A stretch of 64,000 nt of DNA from Tahibacter harae (GCF_024437735.1 NZ_JANFQO010000001.1:1-64000), one strand, 5' to 3'. Counted from the stretch's first letter, positions 35,411 to 46,034 are shown. Notes: generated by a model from the letters alone, not told the origin. Translations and numbers: made by a program.

Positions 35411-36227
35411 TTTCAATAGGTTTCAGCGCTTTGCGGACCCCTTCCAGGAGCTGTCCGCCATCCCGTCCGCCATCAAGTACCGCAGCAACAGGGCAGGGTT
35501 TCCGCTGCCGTTGCCTTGCAATTTGGAGCCTTCGTGGGCGTCATGAATTCGTCGGGACATGATTGACGACGCGCGGCCTCCGATCGCATGCACGGCTCGA
35601 AATTGAACCAGCAACGTTGGCATTGAGATGCCGATTGAGAGACAGCTCAGCCCTGCGACCGGCCGCTGCCAATGAAACCTGCACCGTCGAGGAACGGCCG
35701 TCCTGTGGCAGCCATCGAACGTCTCCTTGTTCGGGAAGCGAACTGCCGGGAATCCCGGAAACTCGTCCGTGCCAGTCACGCCGCCAAGCGAACGCGTGGA
35801 ATGCCGATAGCAGGCTGTTTCAGTTTGCTGGCGGAATGTGAGCGATCGACCCCGGCAACCAGGTGCGATTGAACCAGTCGACCCATTCGAGCGTTGCCGG
35901 CTCGACCGCTTCGCGGTTGGCACCGGAAAGCCGATGATCAAAAGTGGCAAGCCGGAAAACCACGCTATCCAGGGACTGCCCGATACGCTTCAAGGCCGGA
36001 CCTTATTCCATAATTTAAAAATTAAACAAATTATTTCGCGAACCAGAGACATCCGCTGGCGCCCGGCCAGGCGTGATCCGAGTCCCGCTCCGGGACAGCG
36101 AGTTCCACACGAGCAAAATCAACTTCGGCACCTTCACGCGCCAGCAGCGGCTCTCCGCCCTGCCCGGCTGCACTGAATTGCGGCGGCTGCGGTTAAACTT
36201 GAGGCTTACCCAGCGGAGAGTCTCCCC
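35411..36227. other. Gene-poor stretch beside tRNA-Ser
   Basis: About 0.8 kb with lower GC than the neighbours and no protein-like frame on either strand. Its position directly after a tRNA gene is a classical integration site, but I find no second copy of the tRNA 3' end and no integrase, so only decayed DNA is visible. An AT-rich patch stands at 36008-36035. The right edge holds the PEBP gene's promoter region. Confidence 0.5.
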
Positions 36228-36773
36228 ATGAAGTCCTCGCTCGTATTCGCCGCACTGCTGTCCCTCGCCGGCACCGCCCAGGCCGCCGAATTCCGCCTCA
36301 CCAGCACCGACATCGCCGAAGGCAAGGCGCTGACCAACAAGCAGGTGTTCAAGGGGTTCGGCTGCGAGGGCGAGAACATCTCGCCGCAACTGAGCTGGAG
36401 CGGTGCGCCGGAAGGCACCAAGAGCTTCGCCATCAGCGTCTACGACCCGGATGCGCCCACCGGCAGCGGCTGGTGGCACTGGACCGTGGTCAATCTGCCC
36501 GCGGCAACGACCTCGCTGCCGAGCGGCGCGGGCAATCCCGGCGGCAAGCTGCCGGCGGGCGCCGTGCAGGGGCGCACGGATTTCGGCCAGGCTGGTTTCG
36601 GCGGTGCGTGCCCGCCCGTAGGCGACAAGCCGCACCGCTATCACTTCGTGGTCTGGGCGCTGAAAGTGGACAAGCTGCCGCTGGACGAGAACGCCAGCGG
36701 CGCCATGGTCGGCTACATGCTCAATGCCAATGCGCTGGGCAAGGCGCAGTTGACCGCTACTTACGGGCGGTAA
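36228..36773 (+). CDS. Exported YbhB/YbcL-type PEBP (Raf kinase inhibitor-like) protein
   Basis: 181 residues. Signal peptide MKSSLVFAALLSLAGTAQA/AEF. Family motifs: FGCEGENISPQLSWSGAPEG, VYDPDAPTGSGWWHWTVVNLP and later PPVGDKPHRYHFVVWAL. It is the bacterial phosphatidylethanolamine-binding-like fold; periplasmic, ligand unknown. GGAGAG ribosome site precedes the ATG. Single-gene unit. Confidence 0.92.
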   Translation: MKSSLVFAALLSLAGTAQAAEFRLTSTDIAEGKALTNKQVFKGFGCEGENISPQLSWSGAPEGTKSFAISVYDPDAPTGSGWWHWTVVNLPAATTSLPSGAGNPGGKLPAGAVQGRTDFGQAGFGGACPPVGDKPHRYHFVVWALKVDKLPLDENASGAMVGYMLNANALGKAQLTATYGR

Positions 36774-37114
36774 GCGGACTCGGGATCCGGGATTGGCAGC
36801 GGCGCTCCGCGAATCCCGGATTCGGCCACACCTGCGGAGACTCAGGGCTGGCATCGCCATCATTTTGCGGGCTCCAGTCGCGCGATTGAGCCGCAGCACG
36901 GCGCACGGCTGCGCCAGGGAAATCGCCATTTCCGAATCTCACGCCGCATTGCAGCTCCACCGGGAGCTGCTGCCCGCGACAGCGCCGCGCTTTTTTGCGA
37001 ATCCCCAATTCCACTCCGCGAACCGCGCGCCATATCGCGGCGCTCATCCCGCTCTTGGGTTAGCATGCGGACCCTTTTCTGCGACGGCGCCCTGACCGCC
37101 CGCCCCGGCCCCTG
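36774..37114. repeat. Gene-free stretch with REP-like GGGATT palindromes
   Basis: Starting just after the PEBP stop, CGGGATCCGGGATTGGC (about 36781) and GCGAATCCCGGATTCGG (about 36809) form an imperfect inverted repeat of about 17 bp around a 9-base spacer. A further inverted unit GCGAATCCCCAATTCC is at 36998-37013. The units match the copy at 28755. No gene is visible. Confidence 0.55.
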
Positions 37115-38539
37115 ATGCTGCTGATTCCGACTACGCCGCGCACAACGCCGTCGCCGCGCTACTGGCTGCTGCTGGCCCTGGCGCTGGGCGCGCTCAAGCT
37201 GGGCCTGATCGTGTTCGATCCCACCCAGCGCTTTTTCCTCGGCGATTCGGAAAGCTATCTGCATTCGGCGCTGACCGGCTGGATCCCGCCGGACCGCTCC
37301 TTCCTCTACGGCTATTTCATCCGCTACACCGCCGTGATCTGCGGCTGGCTGCCGGCGCTGCTGATCGCGCAGTCGCTGTGCGGCGTGCTCAGCGGCCTGC
37401 TCTGCGCACGCATCGCCAGCGCCGGCCTGGGGCTGGACCGGCGCATCGCCGCGGCCCTGGCCGTGCTGCTGGCACTGGAACCGGCGCAGTTGTTCTACGA
37501 ACGCATGATGATGGCCGAAAGCCTGGGCACGCTGTGCCTGCTGAGCATGTTCGCCTGCGGCTTCGCCTATCTGCGCCGGCACAGGTGGCCGTGGCTGCTG
37601 GGCATGGCGCTGGCGGGCACGGCGACCGTGGCCCTGCGTATGAGCCTGCTGCCGGTGGTGCTGGGCTTCGCTCTGCTGCCGCCGCTGGCGGCGCTGGCGC
37701 TGCGCGAAGGCCGCGCGGCCTGGCTGCGCGTCGCCGCGCATGCCGTCGTTGCCGTGCTGGCGACAGCGGCCCTGCACAAGGCGTATCAGCAGCTGTACGG
37801 CCATCTGTTCCAGGGCCCGGCAACGTATCTGCAGGCCAGCGGCACCTTCCGCCTGGGCCTGGTCGCGCCGCTGGTCAAGCCCGGACATCTGCAGCAGGCC
37901 GGGCTGGCGCCGGAACTGCTGCAATCGGTGAAGCCGCCGCTGGCCGATCCGCGGGCGCGCGAGTCGCAGCTGTGGGCGCCCGACGGCCTGATCGCCGTGC
38001 TGCGCCAGGCGTCGAACGGGGACATGCTGGCCACCGAGCGCTATGCGCGCAAGATCGCCTCGCGCGCGCTGCGCGACGATATTCCGGGTTTCCTGCATCT
38101 TGCCGTGGTGACCACGGCGGATTATTTCGACCCGGTGCAGACCTACCAGCGCATGGAAGACGACCTGGGCACGCGCGCGCTGGCCCCGCCCATGCAGGAC
38201 GCCCTGCGCGAACAGTTGCGCTACGACGCCAGCCGCGTGCACGAGCGGCGCAATCCGCTGACCCGTTATTTCGAGGCCAGCGGCAACTGGCTGATCTTCT
38301 GCCTGTTCTCGCTGGCGCCGCTGGCGCTGATGGCGCTGCTGCGCAACTGGAACCAGCGCCGCGAAGCCGCGCTGCTGTTGTGCCTGACGGCGCTGGGTCT
38401 GGTCGCGGGACAGCTGCTGTTCTCGCATATCGTGTCCTTCCGCTATCTGCATCCGTTCCCGGCCCTGGTGCTGCTCTGCCTGGCCGCGACCCTGGCCGCG
38501 CCCACGGCGCGGCGCAACGGCGAACGTCAGCGCATCTGA
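37115..38539 (+). CDS. Polytopic membrane protein, GT-C glycosyltransferase-like
   Basis: 474 residues with about 9-11 helices. After the first helix comes GDSESYLHSALTGW, where an Asp in the first periplasmic loop recalls the catalytic site of GT-C (PMT/ArnT-like) enzymes; later LALEPAQLFYERMMMAESLG resembles their second conserved acidic loop. A long hydrophilic region (about 245-390) precedes three C-terminal helices ending KxxFRYLHP-like SFRYLHPFPA. Likely uses a lipid-linked sugar. Substrate unknown; no sugar-operon context on this side. Confidence 0.65.
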   Translation: MLLIPTTPRTTPSPRYWLLLALALGALKLGLIVFDPTQRFFLGDSESYLHSALTGWIPPDRSFLYGYFIRYTAVICGWLPALLIAQSLCGVLSGLLCARIASAGLGLDRRIAAALAVLLALEPAQLFYERMMMAESLGTLCLLSMFACGFAYLRRHRWPWLLGMALAGTATVALRMSLLPVVLGFALLPPLAALALREGRAAWLRVAAHAVVAVLATAALHKAYQQLYGHLFQGPATYLQASGTFRLGLVAPLVKPGHLQQAGLAPELLQSVKPPLADPRARESQLWAPDGLIAVLRQASNGDMLATERYARKIASRALRDDIPGFLHLAVVTTADYFDPVQTYQRMEDDLGTRALAPPMQDALREQLRYDASRVHERRNPLTRYFEASGNWLIFCLFSLAPLALMALLRNWNQRREAALLLCLTALGLVAGQLLFSHIVSFRYLHPFPALVLLCLAATLAAPTARRNGERQRI

Positions 38540-38634
38540 GGCACGTCCGGCCGCAAAGCGGCTGCGCCGGAGCGGCACAACGGCGCAGTTCGTTCTAGAG
38601 TGCGGGAAACCCCACACGCCGCAGGGCCGCCGCG

Positions 38635-39261
38635 ATGCAACGACGCACCTTCCTGCTGTTGCCGCTGCTGGCCCTGCCGGCCGCAGCAATCGGCCGCGAG
38701 AAAATCGTCGGCCTGCCCTGCGAAGGCTGCGATGCGGTGTTCGTCGGGCAGCCGGCGCAGATTCCGGGCCTGGCCCGCATCGCCCCGGCCGGCGAACCGG
38801 GCGAGCCGCTGCAATTGCGCGGACAGGTGCTGGATGCGGCAGGCAAGCCCGCCGCAGGCATCATCGTCTATGCCTACCACACCGATGCCGCCGGCGATTA
38901 CCCACCGCTGGCCGCGACCCGCGGCACGCCCGCGCAAGCCCACGGCCGTCTGCGCAGCTGGGCACGCACGGACGCCGACGGCCGCTACGGCTTCGACAGC
39001 ATCCGCCCCGGCGGCTATCCGGGACGCAAGGATCCGCAGCATATCCATCTGCATGTGATCGAACCCGGCCTGCGCACGTACTACATCGACGATGCGGTGT
39101 TCGAGGACGACCCGCGCATGGCCGATCCGGCGATCCGCAGCCAACTGCAGCATGCCGCCAACCGCGGCGGCAGCGGCATCACCCGGCCGCAGCGCGCTGC
39201 GGCCGGTGTGTGGCGGGTGCAGCGGGATATACGGCTGGGGATGAATATTCCCGGCTACTGA
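38635..39261 (+). CDS. Exported intradiol ring-cleavage dioxygenase-like protein
   Basis: 208 residues. N-terminal signal MQRRTFLLLPLLALPAAA with a basic RR pair (Sec or Tat). The core has VYAYHTDAAGDYP, GYPGR and DPQHIHLHV, supplying Fe(III) ligands Tyr89, Tyr128, His136 and His138 as in catechol/protocatechuate dioxygenases. The protein is short and exported, unlike cytoplasmic PcaGH, so the substrate is probably not a central catechol intermediate. Its last codons are partly duplicated downstream (39335-39390). Confidence 0.85.
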   Translation: MQRRTFLLLPLLALPAAAIGREKIVGLPCEGCDAVFVGQPAQIPGLARIAPAGEPGEPLQLRGQVLDAAGKPAAGIIVYAYHTDAAGDYPPLAATRGTPAQAHGRLRSWARTDADGRYGFDSIRPGGYPGRKDPQHIHLHVIEPGLRTYYIDDAVFEDDPRMADPAIRSQLQHAANRGGSGITRPQRAAAGVWRVQRDIRLGMNIPGY

Positions 39262-39400
39262 GCTGCGCGGGGCGCAGCGGGAAGCCGCGGTGCGCTGCCG
39301 GGCAGCGCACTGGAACGATCACAGGCGGCGATGGATGAATATTCGCGGCTGTCGACCATGCATCAGGACGGCGGCGCGCAGCGGGAAGCCGTGGCGCGCC
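39241..39400. repeat. Degenerate duplication of the dioxygenase 3' end
   Basis: ATGAATATTC followed by CGGCT at 39241 (last codons of the gene) recurs at 39335, and CGCAGCGGGAAGCC at 39273 recurs at 39377. The offset grows from 94 to 104 bases, so the second copy carries small insertions. The remainder of the gap to gtrA (39401-39542) is non-coding. Confidence 0.55.
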
Positions 39401-39542
39401 GCCGTACAGCACAGGAAAACGCCGCCAGGAAAACCGGCAGAACGCTGGAAACCGCGCCGGACCGAGTTCGCCTCGGCACCGCCCGGCAGGCACGATCGCA
39501 GGAACCGGTGCGGCTACAGTCCACCCGTTCCTGCGCGGCGCT

Positions 39543-39950
39543 TCACTCTGCCTTCTCCACCCGCTTCTCGCTGCGATAGATCCACCAGCGCGAGGAAACA
39601 TAGTTCACCGCCAGCCCCGCGACCGAACCCGCAGCCACGGCGAGTTCCGGCCAGGTGCGCGCCGGTGCAAAAAACGTATAGACCGCCGCATAGGCCGCAT
39701 AGTTGACGGCAAAACCGCCGCTCATGGCGAGCAGGTAGCGCAGCCACTCGCCGAACAGGCCGTAGCGGCGCGTGCCGCGGAAGGTCTGGCTGCGGTTCCA
39801 CAGCCAGGTCGCGGTCGCCGCGCAGAGGAAGGAGAACAGCCGCGCCACATAGGCGTTCGCGCCCAGGCCGCTGACCAGCAGGCGCAGCACGCCGGCGTCG
39901 ACGACGAAACCGATCACGCCGCCTATGCAGAACAGCAGGAACTGCGGCAT
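39543..39950 (-). CDS. GtrA-family membrane protein
   Basis: 135 residues, four helices. FCIGGVIGFVVDAGVLRLL and, at the C-terminus, AVNYVSSRWWIYRS are GtrA-type motifs (NF-x-x-x-x-x-WVF type). GtrA-like proteins help flip polyprenyl-linked sugars or polymer intermediates. The upstream GT2 gene ends 4 bp away, an arrangement like gtrA-gtrB. Confidence 0.88.
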   Translation of the reverse strand: MPQFLLFCIGGVIGFVVDAGVLRLLVSGLGANAYVARLFSFLCAATATWLWNRSQTFRGTRRYGLFGEWLRYLLAMSGGFAVNYAAYAAVYTFFAPARTWPELAVAAGSVAGLAVNYVSSRWWIYRSEKRVEKAE

Positions 39951-39954
39951 GGCC

Positions 39955-40891
39955 TCACTCCGGCGCGGGATGGCCGAGATAGGCCAGCATCTTCAGCTCG
40001 CGCCGGCCGCGCGTGACCGTGTCCAGCACCAGCCCGGCGAAGAAGGCCAGGGCCGCCAGCAGCATCAGCCCGGTGGACAGGATCGCCGTGGGAAAGCGCG
40101 GCACCAGGCCGGTTTCCGCATAGGTCACGAACAGCGGCACGGCCAGCAGCACCGACAGCAGGGCCAGTGCCGCGGCAATCAGCGAATAGAAGGCCAGCGG
40201 CCGTTCCGCACCGAACAGGCGCACCATGGTGACGACAATGCGTATGCCGTCGCGTACCGTGGACAGCTTGCTGTGCGAGCCCTCGGGCCGTTCCTTGAAC
40301 GGCGTGGTGACTTCGGCCACGGCCATCTTCAGTTCCAGCGCATGCACGGTGAGTTCGGTCTCGATCTCGAAGCCCTGGCTCAGCACCGGAAACGACTTGG
40401 CGAAGCGGCGCGAGAACACGCGGTAGCCGGAAAGAATGTCGGAACAGTTGCGCCCGAACAGGCGGCTCAGGAAACCGGTCAGCATGCGGTTGCCGAAGGC
40501 GTGGCCGGGCCGGTGCACATCGGCGTGGACGGGCTCGCGCACGCCGACGACCATGTCCAGGTTCTCCTGGAACAGGCGCGCCAGCAGCGCCGGCGCGCTG
40601 GCCGCGTCATAGGTATCGTCGCCATCGACCATCACATACGCATCGGCCTCGATGTCGGCGAACATGCGCCGCACCACATGGCCCTTGCCCTGCAGCTTCA
40701 CGCTGTGCACAACGGCGCCGGCGCGGGCGGCGACTTCCGCCGTGCCGTCGCTGGAGTTGTTGTCGAACACGTGGATGGCCGCATCCGGCAGGGCGCGGCG
40801 GAAATCGTTCACCACCGCGGTGATGGCGATGGCTTCGTTGTAGCAGGGAATCAGCACGGCCACGCGCCGCGGCCGCTGGGCGATGGCGGTA

Positions 40892-40899
<8 letters not shown>
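39955..40899 (-). CDS. GT2 glycosyltransferase of the DPM/GtrB type
   Basis: 314 residues. Cytoplasmic GT2 domain: [27 protein letters not shown], metal-binding MVDGDDTYD, then [14 protein letters not shown] and two C-terminal helices (about 235-300) that anchor it to the membrane. It likely transfers a sugar to polyprenyl phosphate. Start overlaps mtnA's stop by 8 bases; gtrA-like gene follows at 4 bp. Confidence 0.9.
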
Positions 40900-41908
<1,009 letters not shown>

Positions 41909-42041
41909 GGGCGGGACTCGGCTGAGGCAACGCGCAAGGATAGCGCATGCGGGCGGACAACCCGATGAAATCGCGCGCAATTCGCGCCGGCCGGGCGGGA
42001 CGCCGGGCGCTCCGCCCGCCCCCCGCGGCGCGGCGCAGGTT

Positions 42042-43829
42042 TCAGTTCCCGTCCACGCCGCCGGTCTGCACCCGCCACAGCGCCGCATAGCTGCCGCCGC
42101 GGGCGATCAGCTGCGCATGCGTGCCCAGCTCCGTGACGCGGCCGTTCTCCATCACGGCGATCTGGTCGGCGTGCACGATGGTGGAAAGGCGGTGCGCAAT
42201 CACGATCACCGTGCGCTGGTGCGCCAGGCGCGCGAGGGAACGCTGGATGGCGGCTTCGGTCTCGTTGTCGACCGCGCTGGTGGCCTCGTCCAGCAGCAGC
42301 ACCGGCGGATCCTTGAGCAGGGCGCGGGCGATGGACAGGCGCTGGCGCTGGCCGCCGGACAGCTTCACGCCGCGCTCGCCCACCGCGGTGTCGTAGCCCT
42401 GCGGCAGGCGCAGGATGAATTCATGTGCCTCGGCCGCGACGGCGGCGGCGATGACGTCCGCCTCGGTCGCATCCGGCCGGCCGTAGAGGATGTTCTCGCG
42501 CACGCTGCCCTCGAACAGGAACACGTCCTGGGCGACCCAGCCGATCTGGCTGCGCAGCCAGCTCAGCGGATAGGCCGTCAGCGGCCGGCCGTCCAGGCGG
42601 ATCTCGCCGCGGGTGGGCTCGTAGAAGCGCAGCAGCAGCTTGATCAGCGAACTCTTGCCGCCGCCGGTGGCGCCGACCAGGGCCAGGGTACGGCCGGCCG
42701 GCACGTGCAGGTCCACGCCGTGCAGCACTGCGCTGCCGTTGGCATAGGCGAAATGCACGTCGCGCAGGACGATCTCGCCGCGGGCCGGGTGATCCGGCAT
42801 GGTCTGCTCGCTGTCGCGAATGGTGATCGGCGTCGCCAGCAGGCCGAGGATGCGCCGGGTCGAGGCCATGGCGCGCTCGAACAGGTCCACGGTCTCGGCC
42901 AGGCGGGTCAGCGGCCACAGCAGGCGCTGGGTCAGGAATACCAGCACAGCGTAGAAGCCCGCCTGCAACTGCCCTTCCAGCACCAGCTTGCCGCCGAGCA
43001 CAAAGGTGCACAGGAAACCGAACAGGATGGCCATGCGGATCAGCGGCACGAAGGCCGCGCTGAGCCGGATCGCCCGCCGGTTGGCCGCGACATAGGCGCT
43101 GCTCTCGCTGCCCAGGCGCTGCAGCTCGCGCTGTTCCGCGGCAAAGCTGCGGATGGTGGCGATGCCGGCCAGGTTGTTGGCCAGCCGGCCCGACAGTGCC
43201 GCGACCTTTTCCCGCACCACGTCGTAGCGCGGCCCGGCCTTGCCCTGGAAATAGAACGCGCCCCACAGGATGACCGGAATCGGCGTGAACGCGAACAGCG
43301 CGATCTGCGGCGAAATGGCGAAGAACACCGCGCCGCAGGCCAGCACCGTGACGACGACCTGGATCAGGTCGCTGGCACCGCCGTTGAGAAAGCGTTCCAG
43401 CTGATTGACGTCATCGTTGAGGATGGCGACCAGGCCGCCGCTGGAGCGATCCTCGAAATAGGCCAGGTCCAGGTTCTGTACGTGAGCGTACGCCGAGGTG
43501 CGCAGTTCGTGCTGCAGGTCCTGGGCCAGATTGCGCCACAGCACCAGGTAGGCGAATTCAAAGATGGACTCGAACACCCAGATCGCCAACGTCAACGCGC
43601 CCAGCAGGTAGACTTGGGAAATCGGGTCGGAGACACCAAAACCAGCGACGAAGGAGTCCTGGCCGCGCACGACCACGTCGATGGCCACGCCGATCAGGAT
43701 TTCCGGCGCGACATCGAACAATTTGTTCGCCACCGAGCACAGCCCGGCGGCGATGAAACGGGCGCGGTACGGACGCGCATGACGGATGAGCTGCCAGAGT
43801 GCAGCAAACGACGAGGTGGAAGATGGCAT
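42042..43829 (-). CDS. MsbA-like ABC exporter (permease-ATPase fusion)
   Basis: 595 residues. Six-helix exporter domain (about 1-330) followed by an ATPase domain with Walker [11 protein letters not shown]-loop [16 protein letters not shown], signature [16 protein letters not shown], Walker [13 protein letters not shown] and the H-loop IAHRLST. It is a type IV half-exporter of the MsbA/HlyB class; substrate unknown. Its start codon overlaps that of the divergent gene at 43823. Confidence 0.93.
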   Translation of the reverse strand: MPSSTSSFAALWQLIRHARPYRARFIAAGLCSVANKLFDVAPEILIGVAIDVVVRGQDSFVAGFGVSDPISQVYLLGALTLAIWVFESIFEFAYLVLWRNLAQDLQHELRTSAYAHVQNLDLAYFEDRSSGGLVAILNDDVNQLERFLNGGASDLIQVVVTVLACGAVFFAISPQIALFAFTPIPVILWGAFYFQGKAGPRYDVVREKVAALSGRLANNLAGIATIRSFAAEQRELQRLGSESSAYVAANRRAIRLSAAFVPLIRMAILFGFLCTFVLGGKLVLEGQLQAGFYAVLVFLTQRLLWPLTRLAETVDLFERAMASTRRILGLLATPITIRDSEQTMPDHPARGEIVLRDVHFAYANGSAVLHGVDLHVPAGRTLALVGATGGGKSSLIKLLLRFYEPTRGEIRLDGRPLTAYPLSWLRSQIGWVAQDVFLFEGSVRENILYGRPDATEADVIAAAVAAEAHEFILRLPQGYDTAVGERGVKLSGGQRQRLSIARALLKDPPVLLLDEATSAVDNETEAAIQRSLARLAHQRTVIVIAHRLSTIVHADQIAVMENGRVTELGTHAQLIARGGSYAALWRVQTGGVDGN

Positions 43830-44719
43830 CGCGAAAGCCTAGCACGGAGATTCCCGCCAAACGCGCCGCAGCCTCGCGCCAGGACGACCGCGACGAGCAA
43901 TTCCACGTCCTGCTGCGCACCGCCTGCATCAAGGCCGCCGGCGTGGGCGCGCTGTCGGCCCTGGTCGGGGCGATCCCCGGCGCCGGCGTGCTGCTGCGCT
44001 TCACCCTGGGCGAGCTGGTCGACGTGGCCGCGGTGACGGCGATCCAGGAACAGTTGATCGAAGACACCCTGACCCTGTACGAACTGCCCCTGCCCGATGC
44101 CCTGCGCAAGCCGCTGATCGTGCAGATCAGCAGCCTCGGCGCCGGTGCCAGCATCGGCGTGGACGCGCTGGGCCGCACCCTGCTCGGCCGCTTCGGCAGC
44201 AAGCTGGGCGGCCCGGTGTTCGGCCGCGTCGTTCCCCTCATCGGCGTGATGACCAGCGCCATCGGCAACGCCGCCACCACCTACGCCATAGGCCGCCGCG
44301 CCGAAGCCTTCGCCAAGATGGGCGCCGCGCCGGCCGACACCCTGGCCGACGTGTTCCGCGCCTTCACCGGCGTGGACGAACGCCGCATCTGGGAATGGTC
44401 GCTGGCTGCGACCAAGGAAGCCCTGTCCACCGTCGGCCGCGTCACGGCCAAGGTCAAGGGCATGAATCCGTTCGCCCGCTTCGACGAGGAGGCCGCGCCG
44501 GCCGGAGCCGGGCCGGCAACGCAAGAAAAAAACAAAAAATCCACAAAATCCGAAAAGGCCGGCACACCGCGCAAGCCGCGCGCGGCGGCGAAGAAATCCG
44601 CCGCCGGCCCGGCCGGCAGGAAAACCGCGGCGCGGAAGGCGCCGGCGAAGAAGCCCGCAACAGCCAAGACCGCCGCCAAGTCCCGCCCCGCGGCCAGGAA
44701 GAAAAAGCCGGCGGAATAA
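43823..44719 (+). CDS. EcsC/DUF697-like helical protein with histone-like basic tail
   Basis: 298 residues from ATG 43823, preceded by GAGGTGGA. The core (about 25-215) alternates Gly-rich helices: GVGALSALVGAIPGAGVLL, then VDVAAVTAIQEQLIEDTLTLYEL, then SSLGAGASIGVDALG, reminiscent of EcsC or DUF697 membrane-interacting proteins; I cannot assign the family firmly. The last about 60 residues are Lys/Ala/Pro-rich (AAKKSAAGPAGRKTAARKAP and KKPATAKTAAKS), like histone H1 or AlgP tails, implying nucleic acid or polyanion binding. The start codon overlaps head to head with the ABC exporter's. Confidence 0.65.
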   Translation: MASRKPSTEIPAKRAAASRQDDRDEQFHVLLRTACIKAAGVGALSALVGAIPGAGVLLRFTLGELVDVAAVTAIQEQLIEDTLTLYELPLPDALRKPLIVQISSLGAGASIGVDALGRTLLGRFGSKLGGPVFGRVVPLIGVMTSAIGNAATTYAIGRRAEAFAKMGAAPADTLADVFRAFTGVDERRIWEWSLAATKEALSTVGRVTAKVKGMNPFARFDEEAAPAGAGPATQEKNKKSTKSEKAGTPRKPRAAAKKSAAGPAGRKTAARKAPAKKPATAKTAAKSRPAARKKKPAE

Positions 44720-44735
44720 GACCCGGAATGCCGAC

Positions 44736-44776
44736 CGCCCCGGCCATCCTGGCGGGGCGTAGCACATTGTTTTTTC
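44736..44776 (+). terminator. Probable terminator
   Basis: Stem CGCCCCG (44736-44742) / CGGGGCG (44753-44759) followed, after 10 bases, by TTTTTT at 44769-44776. Lies 17 bp after the preceding stop. Confidence 0.5.
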
Positions 44777-44836
44777 GAGGGCGCACTGTCAGAGTCAGCC
44801 GTTATTCAACAGCCGGTAAGTTCAGGGGACTTTCCG

Positions 44837-45901
44837 ATGGAATTCAGCGGTAACGAATTGCGCAAGCTCTTGCCGGGCGTGCCATTGGTCGAATCACCGT
44901 TTTTCGATGCCATTCTTCCCACCGCCGGCCTCGATCCAGAGACCGAGCGCGTCGCCCGGGACCTCAACCGCGACGGTTTTGCGGTAATCCGTTTCCAGGA
45001 CGCGGAGTTCGACCAGCGCGCCGAACGCATCAAGGAATACCTGGGGCGCCAGTTCGACGCGGCGGCATGGCGCGAGCAGGAATGGCCGCGCGGCCACGGC
45101 CGGCGCTACTTCGACTACTGGAAAGAAAACGCCGACATCCGCGCCATCGCCGCCAACGAACAGGTGCTGAAACTGCTGGGCGATCTCTACGGCCGCAAGG
45201 CATTCCCGTTCCAGACGCTGAACTTCCCGGTCGGCACCCAGCAGCACTACCACTCCGACTCGATCCACTTCTCGTCCATCCCGGAGCGCTTCATGTGCGG
45301 CGTATGGCTGGCGCTGGAGGACATCCACGAAGACGCCGGGCCGCTGGTCTACTACCCCGGCTCGCACCGCTGGCCGATCATCTACAACGACCAGATAGGC
45401 ACCCGGATCACCGGCACCACGGATACGCGCGACCAGTCGATGTACGAACCGTACTGGCGCGCAATGGTGGAGACCAGCAATCTCAAGCCGCAGCACTTCC
45501 TGCCGAAGAAAGGCGAGGCGCTGATCTGGATGGCCAACCTTCTGCACGGCGGCGCGCGCCAGAACGACCCTTATCGCAGCCGCTGGTCGCAGGTGACGCA
45601 CTATTTCTTCGCCGACTGCTGCTATACCACGCCCATGCTGTCGGACTATTCCGTCGGCCGCCCGTTCGTGCGCGAGATGATCGACATTGCCAGCGGCGCG
45701 CCTGTGCCGAACATCTATGTGGATGTGCCGCTGGCCGACCTGGACTATCTGGCAAAGAACCCACGCCCGCCGACGGATTTCGACAGCGAACGCTATCTCG
45801 CGCTGAATCCGGACGTGGCCGCCGCCGTTGCGCAGGGGAAGACCTCGGCCATCGAACACTTCCGCCATTGGGGCGCCAAGGAAGGCCGGCGCTATCGCTG
45901 A
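44837..45901 (+). CDS. Phytanoyl-CoA dioxygenase-type Fe(II)/2OG oxygenase with C-terminal NPDV repeat
   Basis: 354 residues. Double-stranded beta-helix core with QQHYHSDSIHF (His139, Asp141), distal His237 (LLHGGARQNDP) and an Arg nearby (SRWSQVTHYF) for 2-oxoglutarate. The last about 40 residues, SERYLALNPDVAAAV...HFRHWGAKEGRRY, are the short helical YL-x-x-NPDV-x-x-A unit usually found in tandem in glycosyltransferases and surface-polysaccharide proteins. Substrate unknown; the tail hints at carbohydrate or cell-surface work. Confidence 0.85.
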   Translation: MEFSGNELRKLLPGVPLVESPFFDAILPTAGLDPETERVARDLNRDGFAVIRFQDAEFDQRAERIKEYLGRQFDAAAWREQEWPRGHGRRYFDYWKENADIRAIAANEQVLKLLGDLYGRKAFPFQTLNFPVGTQQHYHSDSIHFSSIPERFMCGVWLALEDIHEDAGPLVYYPGSHRWPIIYNDQIGTRITGTTDTRDQSMYEPYWRAMVETSNLKPQHFLPKKGEALIWMANLLHGGARQNDPYRSRWSQVTHYFFADCCYTTPMLSDYSVGRPFVREMIDIASGAPVPNIYVDVPLADLDYLAKNPRPPTDFDSERYLALNPDVAAAVAQGKTSAIEHFRHWGAKEGRRYR

Positions 45902-45975
45902 TCCGGCCCGGGCGGCAGCGGCGGTCAAATGCCGCCGGCGCCGGCTTCCGGGGCCGGCGGCAAAGCACAAACACG

Positions 45976-46003
45976 ATGGCCCGCAGCGAGCGCTGCGGGC
46001 CAT
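45976..46003. terminator. Bidirectional terminator between convergent genes
   Basis: Perfect 12-pair stem ATGGCCCGCAGC (45976-45987) / GCTGCGGGCCAT (45992-46003), loop GAGC. A second perfect 9-pair hairpin stands at 45931-45939/45953-45961. Together they separate the oxygenase gene from phaC. Confidence 0.65.
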
Positions 46004-46034
46004 GTCCGGCATCAGGCTGCAGGAGCAGCCACTG

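Noticed and set aside
35226-35546. 106-codon plus frame spanning tRNA-Ser
   Set aside because: It overlaps the whole tRNA gene and has no protein features.
35423-35950. 175-codon minus frame after tRNA-Ser
   Set aside because: Composition is Arg/Ser/Gly-rich with no fold-like pattern and no start signal; considered non-coding.
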